From the NCBI RefSeq assembly GCF_964340395.1, contig NC_135565.1, positions 4,414,142-4,459,141 on the forward strand: a stretch of 45,000 nucleotides of DNA, written 5' to 3'. The first letter of the stretch is position 1, and every line of letters starts with the position of its first letter. The stretch is from Glandiceps talaboti (taxonomy: Eukaryota > Hemichordata > Enteropneusta > Spengelidae). A program made the position numbers and the translations under genes. Of this stretch, positions 34,489 to 45,000 are shown piece after piece. The notes under the pieces were generated by a model. That model was given only the letters and a program-made list of their open reading frames with translations. It made no database searches and was not told where the DNA came from.

Positions 34489-34560
34489 TGACGTCATATA
34501 ATATATTCTATACGACTGAATGTAAGTAAACGATGACGTCATCGGTAATAATTACTTACA
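34489..34560. promoter_or_regulatory. Two CRE-type palindromes, one in a hairpin
   Basis: TGACGTCA occurs at 34489-34496 and 34534-34541. The second is inside CGATGACGTCATCG (34531-34544), flanked by TGTAAGTAA (34521-34529) and its complement TTACTTACA (34552-34560). CREB/ATF proteins bind TGACGTCA; function here is only inferred. Confidence 0.4.
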
Positions 34561-37370
34561 ATCGGATCGTCCAAAACACTGACTTTTTGTCGATTTTTGT
34601 ATCAAAATCATTTCTTTTCACTTTTATGATATTTCATCTAAATGCTTGTCGTGAGTTTTGCCAGTTTTCTTCGTTTAGTAATGATATATCAATGTAAACT
34701 AAATCAAAACTGATAAAGTTACAGACTGTATTCCTTAAATCAAATCATTTGCAGCAAAACGTTGGCAGAAGTAAATATTTAAGTAAAGTTTCATATTTGT
34801 TTTGCATAATTTAATCTTCCTATTTCGTATATTTCTGTTTCTTTGTAAGTGTCGTTCAATCTTGGTTTTTATGTAACTAATAAATTCATTGAAATAAAAT
34901 ATGTGAACGGTCGATAGGATAACTGGCTATTGCGTCACAAATATATTGAGCATAAATGCATATAAATCAAGTGAAAAATAATCACATAAAGTCTTGATTA
35001 AACTAGTCAATTATACTGTTAACGTCGTTACATGCCTTCTGCGGCATTAACATTGTCTTCTAGCATTGTTAGAACAGTTGATTGCATAGTTAACTGTTTT
35101 CATTGGCAATTTACTGTACATAACTATGTTACATTATATACACGTTAAATTTTAAGTTATATGATACTAATACTAAGTTTGAGACCAGATAAATATCAAG
35201 TTATGGTGAAGTATATATGCCTCAGTAAGTAGAATAGTGCACGTGCGTTTTAAGTACTATGCAGCGTCAACTACCCCCCAAACCTTGTCAACTCACCTTA
35301 TGCCCCGATTTAACGTGTAGGAATATTGCCCTAACGTGCTACACTATTTAGCCTGGCTACTTGAGCTTTGTTGTATCGTTAAAAGTTGTTGTTCCATGCT
35401 TGGGACTACCTGGATAATCGCACCTTAGAGAGATTCGGTAACGTCGTAGCCATAATAAGGCCCAAAACAACACATGTGTGTCATGACAACGGTGTAACTG
35501 ATCAACGTGTGAAAGCTAAACAATCCTTAATAAGTTCTCCAAGCATTTTAGACAGTGTCATTTATTAACCTAACTGCTACCGGGTGTTGGCCTTCATACG
35601 AGAGGAATTAAGATTAGTTCAGGAACTTATTAAGCTGCATACACGCGTGAAGTTTTACTTTGTGGCTGCTTACGTACATTGCAATGTACCATACATGTAC
35701 GTGTGATACAAGGGGATTCAACAAGGTCAAAGCTATGTTAACGTGAGATTTGCGTCCAGAGCCTTCTTGAACTTCACCATTCACTAATAATGAAGATCGC
35801 CAATTGTTACACACTGTCCGGGAGCGCTGTTGTTGTCATAGTCCGTATATAACTCCTGACAATTTATACACTACTTAGCAAACGGATCATTTCAGCCCTG
35901 CTGGGCATCCCATTCCATCTAAGGGTCTTTATTCTAGTTTAGAATTATAACGATGTGCCGCGCAATGATCTCTGTGTTTTGGTTCATACTACCGCTATAA
36001 ACATGTAATGTATATTTTTTTAAGACCAAACAACTGTTATATTCTCCAGGCGAAATGGTATTATAGTTTGCTGTATTTAAAAGTTGATATTAAATTACAT
36101 TATACATGTATCCCATTTGTGGACGTTGAAGTGACACAAGCTGAGTTCATAAACTTGTTTACTCACGTGACATAAACCATCGTTGTTGTATAATGCTAAT
36201 ATCAATGCATATCTTATATGGCATTACTCCTGTCAGCTGACATTATTAGAACAATTGATTGCAAGGTAGGGATTTACTTGACATTTTTCGTACGTATGAA
36301 AAATTACGTCATCAGATCATTTATATAAGGGTGAGGTTTTTTGTTTTTTTGTTTCTCATCTCCAGTGGAATAGTCAGGCGGGTCGGGCGGGCGAAATAAA
36401 AAAAATGGGGGCAAGAAAAACAATATGTATTTTTTCAGTTCTATTCTCTGTCCTTTCTGTCATGTTAGGCTCTATACAACTTCATTTCTCTTCTCTTTAT
36501 TGAATTCCTTGTTACAAGTCTCTTTCCTTCATTTTAGCAAGATTGACAAGTCTGTAGAACAACTTTGTAAGAAGATGATTAAATACTTATCATCCTGATG
36601 GGTGTATATCTGTAGCAATGAACTATTGTGTGATTTTATCAGGAGTACTAATACATTCGTCCTATTAATCAAAGTGGCATTGCCATCGCTAACAATGTTT
36701 TCAAGTTATCCAATTTGAACTTTAGTATGTAACTTTTTGAAACACTTACGTGGTTGTCATCAGTGTGCTAGATGAATTTTCATTTATATAAACCATTACT
36801 TCTATGAAACATTTTTGTTCAGTGTGTCCACCAGATAACATGTAAACATTTCTAGAACTCAGAACCCCTTTGGGATTTACTGTTTAAAAGTAATTAAAAG
36901 TAATAATGTAAACATCGGAATGTTTTCAAAGGTCATGCATGTCATAGGTCATGAAACGCTATGGAGTCGGTCATTTCCCTGATAATGCAACTGATTTAAA
37001 GCTAAAAAACTGGTCAAGAAATTAGGAATGCAGTATGACTTTTACCAATTTTAACCATACTTTTGAAAATGATGGAAATATTCTGAGCTATTATTACATT
37101 GCAGCAAAATGTACCGCGTGACAGTGTTAATTTTGAGCCCTGTCCCTCATCAAACCTCAACGGCTTCTGCCATGATGAAAGACACATGCTGCTCTGACGT
37201 AACAAAGGGGTTGGGTGGGTGGGTGGGTGAGAGGGGGGGGGGGGTTAGACGGCGGTGTTCTGCCAAGGTTTCCAACAAGTGGGGACACAGGCCCCTTGGT
37301 TCCAAAAAGTGGTGTCATTTGACAGGGAGTGGGGTCAATTATTATTGTCTATGAAATATTCATATAAATT

Positions 37371-37406
37371 ATCTCAGACCACTATAGAGATACTGTGGTC
37401 TGAGAT
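37371..37406. other. Perfect 12-bp hairpin
   Basis: ATCTCAGACCAC and its exact complement, separated by 12 bases. Confidence 0.8.
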
Positions 37407-37561
37407 ATTCCATTACGTATAGACCATTACCTAACTTAGTAGTAACTACATAAAAAAATTCCATTCATACTAATAGTTCCCAGTAAGCTATTTTTTGAAA
37501 ATTGTGTACTACACATTACACCTTAGAAAAAGAAGGCAATTAAGATTATGTAATTTTAAGT

Positions 37562-37563
<2 letters not shown>

Positions 37564-37635
<72 letters not shown>
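37564..37635 (+). repeat. (TA)n microsatellite
   Basis: About 36 TA dinucleotides. Confidence 0.98.
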
Positions 37636-37638
<3 letters not shown>

Positions 37639-39182
37639 TTATTTGCCAGGTAGTCACAATTTTTAATCTGAATATCAATGAATAGCAGTGCTAAAATTTA
37701 TAATTCCCTTTTTTCTGACAAGGACAAGACAATGAACAACTTCAAAATAAGTCACAGTGAACATATGATTGAATAAAAACTTTGAGAAATCCTAAATTTG
37801 TAACCACTTGTTTCATTTTTAAAATTGTTAGTACACTGCTGTGTTTATCATTCCCTCTTCAAATTCTTGACATTTTGAAGAAAAAAATCCCTGACTTTAA
37901 AAAGTACCAAATGGGAACGAAAACTTACAAATAATAGTCAAACAAACTTTAAAATAATTTATTTTTTATTAATTAACCGTTACTGGCTGTGTATCATGAT
38001 TTGGTCCTGCTATATCAAATGACAGCATAGTTACGTACCGTAAACTTGCAATGATACGGAAAGCTGACATTAGGTGTCCTTGAAACTCAAAACTATCAAC
38101 AAAGTCAAAGTTGGGATGCTCTGTAAATATTACATTAATTTTTTTCTGATTTGCACAACAAGTTCTTCATGTCTGACCGGGCGCACATGCATCGGCCGTC
38201 TATAGTGACCATGCCAGTGATTACGCATTGATTCAGTGCCCAACATTCACATGTGTCCCTAGCACTGTCAACATCATGCAACACGATCCCCTAACACAGC
38301 TTTTTCGGAATCAAAATACACATGTACTCATTTAATTTAACCCATCAACAAATGAAAATCACAACCTGTCCCATAAATTTGGTTCACGAAGGCTTCTGAG
38401 CTGTGGCATGGCAGATAGATGTTCCGGTAGCAAGTTCAGTGTTTCGCACACGTCAGTGATTAGGTCAGAGGTCACGACAGTGACAGTAGACAAAACATGT
38501 GACGAGAGACGTCCATTTCGACGTCTCATCTAATCCCTCTAATGTTTTAATTTGAAGATTAAGTTTATCAAAGTTGATCTTTTTGTGGCATTTTTTATGT
38601 TAACAATAGAACTGCGCGTTGTCACTGTATCTTATATGATGTCAATAAAACTTTCCCTTACGCAGTCAGTATACTTCTTGTGAGATTCACGTCGAGTCAG
38701 AGCCTGGCCTGGTCCAGCCGTGGACTTAGATAATTTTGATGTCTGCCGTAAAATGAATGCGCCAAAGCGACGCAAGGTGGGAAAATTATTGCTTCATTTG
38801 TAATTTTAGGGGGCCAATGTCGCAAGGTCGTGGCCTCGGCAGAACTGGCCTAAGACGCCATGGGGAACCTTACAATATTGCTGTGCTCAGGGGTCGGTCG
38901 GAAATAAAAAAACTTTTTTTTTCTGATGTCGGAGCTGCAAATTAGGGTCGGTCGGGAGATGAGAAACAGAAAAATAAAAAGGGCCGCCCTAAGGTGTGTC
39001 GTTATACAAAGTTAGAGTTCAGTCAATTGCAATTAAATAGCTTAGTATGGTTCAGTTAGTAGATTACTACGAGTACAGCTCGAAGATGCAACAAAAATAA
39101 CACCTCATAATGTATAAACTCAGCTTGTGCCCCTTTAAAAGACACCCCTTTAAAAGTACGAAAATAGTCATAACACATGCAT

Positions 39183-39510
39183 TAGACTCTCTAACAATCC
39201 TTGGGAGCATCGCCATTAGCTGTTTTGTGTGTACCGATATCTATCATATAATTGTACTAGAATATCCTTGTACTGTGGACCCCCATCGACTACATAGGGC
39301 TAATCATTTGTTGACGTACGTGTTACAGCGATGCCCCCTTGTTATTGTAGTAACACGGAGCATCGCAGTAACACGTCAACAAATGATTAGCCATAAATAC
39401 AGTCGATGGGAACCCACAGTATAAGTTCGAGACAGTAGATATCGCGATCGTACATACAAAACAGTCCTTTTAGCGGTGCGTCGATGCTCCGATGACTGTG
39501 AGAGAGTCTA
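39183..39510. mobile_element. Long foldback element, ~150-bp arms
   Basis: The left arm (39183-39334) and right arm (39360-39510) are complementary over most of their length, very closely near the centre (GGCTAATCATTTGTTGACG, GTGTTAC, GCGATGC) and at the tips (TAGACTCTCT, GGAGCATCG). The loop is about 25 bases. No coding content. Confidence 0.8.
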
Positions 39511-40007
39511 CACATAAGTATACACTAATTTCCATATTCTACATAGCATACATATAAAACTAGCTATTGTTATTTTTTACTGGCATACCTATTGGGATGT
39601 ATATCTACTTCAAATATATATATTTAGACACTTGTTATTCATAATAGAACTTGTAAGTCATTTCAGTCGGAAGGGTTCGAATAAATATGGAAAAAATAAT
39701 AATCTCTAAAAACATTACTAGATAAAGATGTAGTCACCGCACTGATATTGATATTTAACCAAAAAACTTACATACGAACTATATATTTTTTTATTAGCAA
39801 ACTTTTAAAATTTACATATATAAATGCTATCATGATAATCATTTGAAGATCTGAAAGACTTTGATACTAAAGATGATATTATAATTATTTTATTAAACGA
39901 TGTATGATTTATATATGACATGAAAATATTAGTATGAAGAAAATTTCCGTTTTATAATTGTAAAATATCGCATTAATTTGTTATATATATACACACATGC
40001 GAGCATA

Positions 40008-40163
40008 CATACATGCATACATACATACATACATACATACATACATACATACATACATACATACATACAAGTGTGCGCACACGCGTACGCGTGAGTGTAC
40101 GTGTATGCGTACTTGCGTGCATATGTGCGTGTATATGCCTGCCTTCCTTCCTTCCTTCCTTCA
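40008..40163 (+). repeat. (CATA)n and (CTTC)n microsatellites
   Basis: CATA units to about 40069, a CG-containing GTGCGTAC-like stretch, then CTTCC units at 40139-40163. Confidence 0.95.
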
Positions 40164-40284
40164 TGAAAGGAATGTATGTATTCTTTGGCGCTACAATTGA
40201 TTATATAATCCACTCTGTCTTTTTTACGATTTATTTTCCTCACGAGATTCAATATCATTCACACTAGATGCCATTGTTTTCTAT

Positions 40285-40416
40285 ATGTACTATCAGGGAG
40301 GCAGCCCTCTAACAGCGAGGGATATTCACGTGGACAACCAGATTATGGAGTTAGGGACTAAACAACCCACTTCTAAGGCTAGCTACATAACATCAAGACC
40401 AAGAAGGGACGATACG
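40285..40416 (+). CDS. Second gene exon A, cytoplasmic N-terminus
   Basis: ATG at 40285 opens 44 codons ending at the donor GTATAT (40417) in phase 0. An acceptor-like TATCAG just after the ATG could instead make this an internal exon starting at GGAGGC, in the same frame. Confidence 0.45.
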
Positions 40417-43400
40417 GTATATACATTCATATTAGAATTTTCACTGAAATGTCTTGGTGTATACACATCATGATTATATAATATGGAGTTCCCTAAAGCT
40501 GTAAGGCTCCTCCAACGATTTTGTTTTCTTATATTGAGAGTCGTTTTAGTGTACAGGGCCGTAGCCTGACCAAATTGCCAAGGGGGCAGAACTTTGTCTT
40601 GGTGCAATCTTGCATTTAAAATTTAGAAAAGTGATAATTTACATAAATTTGCATGTAATTTACATAATACTTTTTTAAGCATACGCAATTAAATATCATA
40701 TGTAAGGTCAGAAAAAATAACAAATGCTGGTCAACGGGTAACCTAACCCATCACATTGGGTAATTAGGTCGATTTCATTTTTTCACAATGCTTGACAAGG
40801 ATAAAACAAACCATATATAATGATAGCATAATATTTCAGGCCGAGTTTTGATAGAACTTATCCAGTCATCTTGATACTATCACAAGCAATTTGTCTGCAT
40901 AGCTACAGTTAGGAAATGTACACAATGTACGGTTAAACAAATGGTGTAGTTCCACTCACCCTCTCTTCTAAGCCCAACCAATTGAAACTCAAGCATTATT
41001 TTAGCCACCCCTTCTGTCACCTACACTACATTGGAGATATAAAAGCATATATGGTACAATGATGCATTGGAAGGAGACAACTCCAAAGGTGAAAGAAAAA
41101 ATTGAAAATAAGACAATGTAGGAGGCCATTTACAAGCATAAAATATCAAACTATAGACATAATAAAATACCAGAATTGAAACAATTATACTATGCACTAC
41201 ATATTATTTGGAAGTGTATTTTGTTGTGGCAAAGCTGAAAGATATTATGCGGATGTGCACATGCTAAATGACTTCTCCTGAAGTTTAATTTGGTTCCAAA
41301 AAATCCCGAAAAAGAGCAAAACATTTCAAGACTTTCAGACTTTTGATGGTCGTAAACTTTTGTTGAATTCTTAAATTAGTGCACATTGGATATTTAATCT
41401 CGATGCATGCTTGTATGCCACACCAGAGCCAAGTAAACCACTGTATAAGATATTATATTATTTGGAATAGACTCAAATGTATATTGTTACATGTCCTATT
41501 TAGAAAATATAAAGAAATATCCTTAATTTTGAAAAAAAAATGCGAAGCCCGCATGAGGATATATTGCCCATCACCAGAAAAAAAATATAGGTAGGTTGAA
41601 CAGCATTTTTTCTGGCCTAATGTCGTATCTTTCAAAGTAGTTGCCGAAAAGATGTCACATTCAAAGTAAAAAAAATGGATGGTGCTTTCTCAAATAAGCA
41701 ACACAACAAAATAATTATTTTCTTTACTCAACTCTCAAAACTGTTATGGCCTCGTTTATGTTGGAACCCAAGGTGACCTCAGTGAATTCTCTTTGTCATT
41801 ATCATTATAATGGATATTAAAGTTTGGATTTTGATGTCGAAGGTACAGCTCTGTTTACAAATTCAAGACCATTCTTTCCATAGCAAATTGTCGCTTCAAA
41901 ATGAATTGCGGAATAACGCTATAGTGTCAGTGTGCAATGAAATAATTATATCAAACAACATTTTAACCAAAGACAACTTCGAACACAATTATTGAAAGAA
42001 ATATCTTCAAATAGTAGATCTTAAACTGCGTACCTAGTTTAATAGTTTTTCAGGGCCACCAAATATTCCAAACCGAGATCTGCCGTTTTATCAGTATGAA
42101 ATGTTTTAATATAAGGAACAAGATGTAAATGAGATCGAGCGCATCTTCGGAGTCACTGCATGCAGCATAGCAGGCGATCTCACTTTGAACGACTTTTTCC
42201 GTCTTTTTTTAGTTTCACTCGCTGCCATATAATTGCGACTTGCTATCTTTAAGTGAAGGAGACTTTCAAGACTACTGTTACTCGCGGAAAGTGCACGGTG
42301 CATGTGCGCACTTCTTTTGTACTTTCAACACGCACAAAGAATTTTTAATTTGCTGCAAAAAGTTACAATTGTTAGCTGGACATATTTTTATTCAAAGTTA
42401 AGCCAGGGAACTATAGCGATATAAGATACATATTAGCCAAGAATCAGCAGTGTACAGTCACTTTAGTGAAATATCCATTTAAATCGCGCATGCTAGGAAT
42501 CGTCACGTAAATAACGATTTTAATAGCATCGCTATGTATTCAAAAAGTAGCTTTTTTTCTTGTTTTTTTCCCAAAATCTCGGGGGGGGGGGGGGGGGGGC
42601 AGCTGCCCCCATTGCCCCCCCCCCGCAGGCTACGGTACTGTTGCACCAGTTTATTTCGTATTGAAATCTCGAAATAGACTTTCATTTAGATGAAAATATG
42701 AAATTAGAAGACAGTGGGTGAAATTTGATTAATTGCTTTTCGACATGAATATCATTTCTCGATGCAGTTTTCTTTGCATGCATTCTGTCATCCCTACCTT
42801 TATCATTTGTAATATACATGAAGAATTGGATGCAATGTTTAGATGATCATAACACCGAGTGATTTTAGCAATGTAACAGGCATACGTTTTTTAAATAATT
42901 TATATTTTCTTCAGAATTTTTTTAAGGAATTTGGAAATTTTTTTCATCCCATTAGAAAAATCAAGAATTGTCAGAAGAACAATCCAGTACAGAGAAAAAG
43001 AGTTCAAGGAAAGCTGTTCGAATATTGGCAGCACTTGCACTTCTCATGCTTTTAGGAGCTGTAAGTGGAACAATTTATCTATGTAAGTACAATATTTAAA
43101 TAAATTCCAATCATTCGGTGATGATATATTCTAATTCCTTTCTTTTAATTTAAAGTTCGGATACTGTCAATACGATTCCAAATGTAGAACCGATTTTTTT
43201 TTTAAATATCAAAATAGTAGGGTAAATAAGAACAGACACACAGATTTCATATCTTTGTGACGTCACTGTTGATGTTTAATTGATATTGTTATCATTGCTA
43301 TTCTTCACCAATAGTGTCATCATTGTCATAATTAATATCATGATCATTATTACCACCACCTTCATTACCATCACCACCACCACCACCACCACCACCACCA

Positions 43401-43452
43401 CCACCACCACCACCACCACCATCCTCCTCTTTACTACCACCAACACAACCAC

Positions 43453-43501
<49 letters not shown>

Positions 43502-43702
43502 GCCACCACCACCACCACCACCACCACCTCCACCACCACCATCCTCATCATCACCACCACCACCACCACATCACCACCCTCACCATCACCACCCTCATCA
43601 CAATTTATCTTCTCAATACTGTATACTGTCATTATTCCTTTCAACTAAATTTACTAATATGCAATGTTTGCTTTCATTTAACAGTGTACGTTAGAGGAGA
43701 TG
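40285..43702 (+). CDS. Second type II membrane protein, 5' part (three exons)
   Basis: Exons 40285-40416, 42956-43082 and 43685-43702 join in phase (0, 1, then 1). Exon A gives a 44-residue polar N-terminus (MYYQGGSPLTARDIHV..., basic end SRPRRDDT). Exon B gives a polar segment ELSEEQSSTEKKSSRKAVR followed by a membrane helix (ILAALALLMLLGAVSG...). Exon C adds a tiny linker LYVRGD. This mirrors the start of the receptor at 6084-9423 in exon order, phases and protein layout, so a related receptor is inferred. The ectodomain should lie right of base 45000. Sequence identity between the two starts is low, so the kinship rests on structure. Confidence 0.55.
42581..42622 (+). repeat. Poly-G / poly-C tract
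   Basis: About 19 G, then GCAGCTGCCCCCATTG and a run of C, forming a possible hairpin inside intron A of the second gene. Confidence 0.85.
42956..43082 (+). CDS. Second gene exon B, transmembrane helix
   Basis: Acceptor TTTTCATCCCATTAG at 42941-42955, donor GTAAGT at 43083, phase 0 to 1. The hydrophobic stretch of about 24 residues follows SSRKAVR, again implying an N-terminus in the cytoplasm. A second GTAAGT lies inside the exon at 43061 and would shorten the helix. Confidence 0.65.
43366..43600 (+). repeat. Compound trinucleotide array (CCA)n(TCA)n(CCA)n
   Basis: CAC/ACC and CAT blocks over ~235 bp, read-through in several frames, between exons B and C of the second gene. Confidence 0.98.
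43685..43702 (+). CDS. Second gene exon C, 18-nt linker
   Basis: Acceptor TTTAACAG at 43677-43684, donor GTAAGT at 43703, phase 1-1. It encodes LYVRGD across the junctions. It is very short, so the call leans on phase and the parallel with 9400-9423. Confidence 0.5.
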
Positions 43703-45000
43703 GTAAGTTTCATTAATCAAATAAATTACTTTATTTATTCAATTCTTCATTCATCAAAAGATGTATTCCTATCCGTAGACTAATTTATTACACACACTCA
43801 GGATGTTTTAAAGTAATGTGTAAGTTGATCTGTCCACTAACATAATATGTCCTACTTTGGTTGTTGAAACTATTACACTGTCGATAATGTTGGTCTTTGG
43901 GATGTTGATATTTGATACAGTCTTGGATGAACCAAAGATAAATTTTGTTTGGATTGATACAGTAATATTGGGGATCGTCAGTCGTCAGCATATAATTGAA
44001 AGTCAGCCTGGTATAAAATACGGGTGACCTTTCCAACAGATGATGTTGTACAACGAAATTCTATCGACTGTAGCTCTAAGCACGTCTCAAGCTTTAAATT
44101 TGCTAAAACTACCTACTAACAGTGATTTTTCCTTATTGATCACAGTGTAATCTTTCACTCCCTGGTGTATATAATTGTAAACAAACTGTTGATAAGGCCA
44201 AGGCTAGGTGGTGGACTACACAGATTACATGACAAACTTGTAGGTTGTGTAATTGTATTTAATATATGCATCAGACACTTCAAGTTTACTGCCTGAATGT
44301 ATGTATATCATATGTCATATGTGTAGTGGGCAAGCCAGCCTTGTCCTTATCAACAATCTGTTTACAATAAAACATCAGGGAGTGAAAGATTACACTGTGC
44401 TCAATAGAGAAACTGGCTGTTTGTAGGTAGTTTTAGCACAGCTTGAGACAGGCTTAGAGCTACTTTCGATATAATATCGTTGTATTGTAATGAGAACCTG
44501 AATTGGGTACGCCATATTGAAACAAATTAAAGCTGCTTCCGGTCATGTACCTTGAAAATTTACTGACTGGTAGCGATCTGTAAGATATGATATGATCGAA
44601 CACTCTCTGCAAAACGTGATACACTATGGAATTTCCAACTCTATTAAATGCAGCAAATAAATATAATATTCCAACATGACTTCTTGGCTGACTTATTTAC
44701 GATGCTATAAAATGCAATATCCACTTCCTGGTTTCATTGTTGAGAGTCTGTTTCATACATCTTGTCAACATGTGGAGGTTGATTGCAATGGTAGATTTAG
44801 AGAGATTTGAAATTCTGATCTCATATTCCTAACTTTTACAGCAAAGAATTCTGAAAAATTAATGGAAGTACTCTGCCAAGGCTCACAGGTCACTTCTGTC
44901 TAAGTTCCAAACGATGCCAGTTCGAATTCCCCACTGGATAGGTGATATGAAACCAACACATTGTATTTCGACTAGCATTCGTGTTTTTAATATACATTGT
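43703..45000. other. Intron or flank of the second gene
   Basis: Contains the foldback element at 44044-44489. A weak exon-like stretch follows TTTTACAG at 44841, but no donor of quality follows it. No domain pattern was seen. Confidence 0.5.
44044..44489. mobile_element. Foldback element, ~200-bp arms
   Basis: The left arm (GTAGCTCTAAGC, GCTAAAACTACCTAC, CAGTGTAATCTTTCACTCCC, TTGATAAGG) recurs as the complement in the right arm ending at 44489. Mismatches are scattered. No coding content. Confidence 0.8.

Larger units (their letters stand above)
34331..40284. other. Region without recognised genes
   Basis: AT-rich DNA with paired CRE-type palindromes (34489-34560), a perfect hairpin (37371-37406), a G-rich patch (37203-37250), a TA array (37564-37635), a block with GGGTCGG motifs (38885-38960), a foldback element (39183-39510) and a CATA array. 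Short open frames here show no family pattern. Confidence 0.6.

Noticed and set aside
37109-37354. Open frame across the G-rich patch
   Set aside because: It depends on a poly-G/GGGT tract and shows no family signal.
43276-43648. Poly-Met/Val and Thr/Ile open frames
   Set aside because: Translations of the CCA/TCA triplet array.
44842-44901. Possible exon after TTTTACAG
   Set aside because: The acceptor is fair, but the only following donor is weak, the frame soon stops, and no domain pattern is visible.

Overview
This window is nuclear DNA of an animal, most likely a marine invertebrate. It is AT-rich, its genes are split by GT-AG introns, and it carries a glycoside hydrolase family 9 (GH9) cellulase gene. 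The background is dense in microsatellites, Penelope-like retroelements, LINE remnants, a Helentron/pearl-like element and many foldback (MITE-like) elements. That mix fits lancelets, hemichordates, molluscs and similar groups; I cannot name the species. No rRNA, tRNA or CRISPR was seen.

Layout. (1) 454-2302, + strand: the last three coding exons of a GH9 endoglucanase; its 5' part lies off the left edge. (2) 2303-6083: intergenic, with a foldback element and a minus-strand LINE 3' end. (3) 6084-26050, + strand: the main gene, which I assembled from 14 phase-consistent coding exons plus a stop codon created at the last splice junction. It encodes a predicted 771-residue type II membrane protein: a short Lys-rich cytoplasmic tail, one transmembrane helix, three tandem copies of a ~140-residue Cys-containing domain that I do not recognise, a C-type lectin domain, and five LDL-receptor class A modules. 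Its introns hold a Helentron-like element with a nested DNA transposon, a 1.1-kb TACAG array, a Penelope-like element interrupted by a second Helentron-like copy, and a head-to-head pair of Penelope-like copies, each with a hammerhead ribozyme. (4) 26236-31432: intergenic, with another hammerhead-bearing repeat and a minus-strand LINE interrupted by a foldback element that left a 4-bp AATT target duplication. (5) 31433-31537: an isolated signal-peptide-like exon, weakly supported. (6) 31985-34330, + strand: a degenerate, nearly complete LINE reverse transcriptase. (7) 34331-40284: no convincing gene, but a ~330-bp foldback element. (8) 40285-43702, + strand: the first three coding exons of a second type II membrane protein, with the same exon-phase plan as the start of the main gene; its ectodomain lies beyond the right edge.

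How the genes relate. The main receptor and the second gene share an unusual start: a short cytoplasmic exon ending in phase 0, a Lys-rich plus transmembrane exon running from phase 0 to phase 1, and a tiny phase 1-1 linker exon. This suggests a local family of lectin/LDLa-type surface receptors built by shuffling phase-1 exons. The GH9 gene is probably only a neighbour. The most novel item is the tandem domain with the invariant pattern C-x6-C-x4-P-x5-W-x-[FW]-x(8-11)-C-x5-C. The hammerhead ribozymes, which fold completely by hand, are the clearest functional RNA signals.
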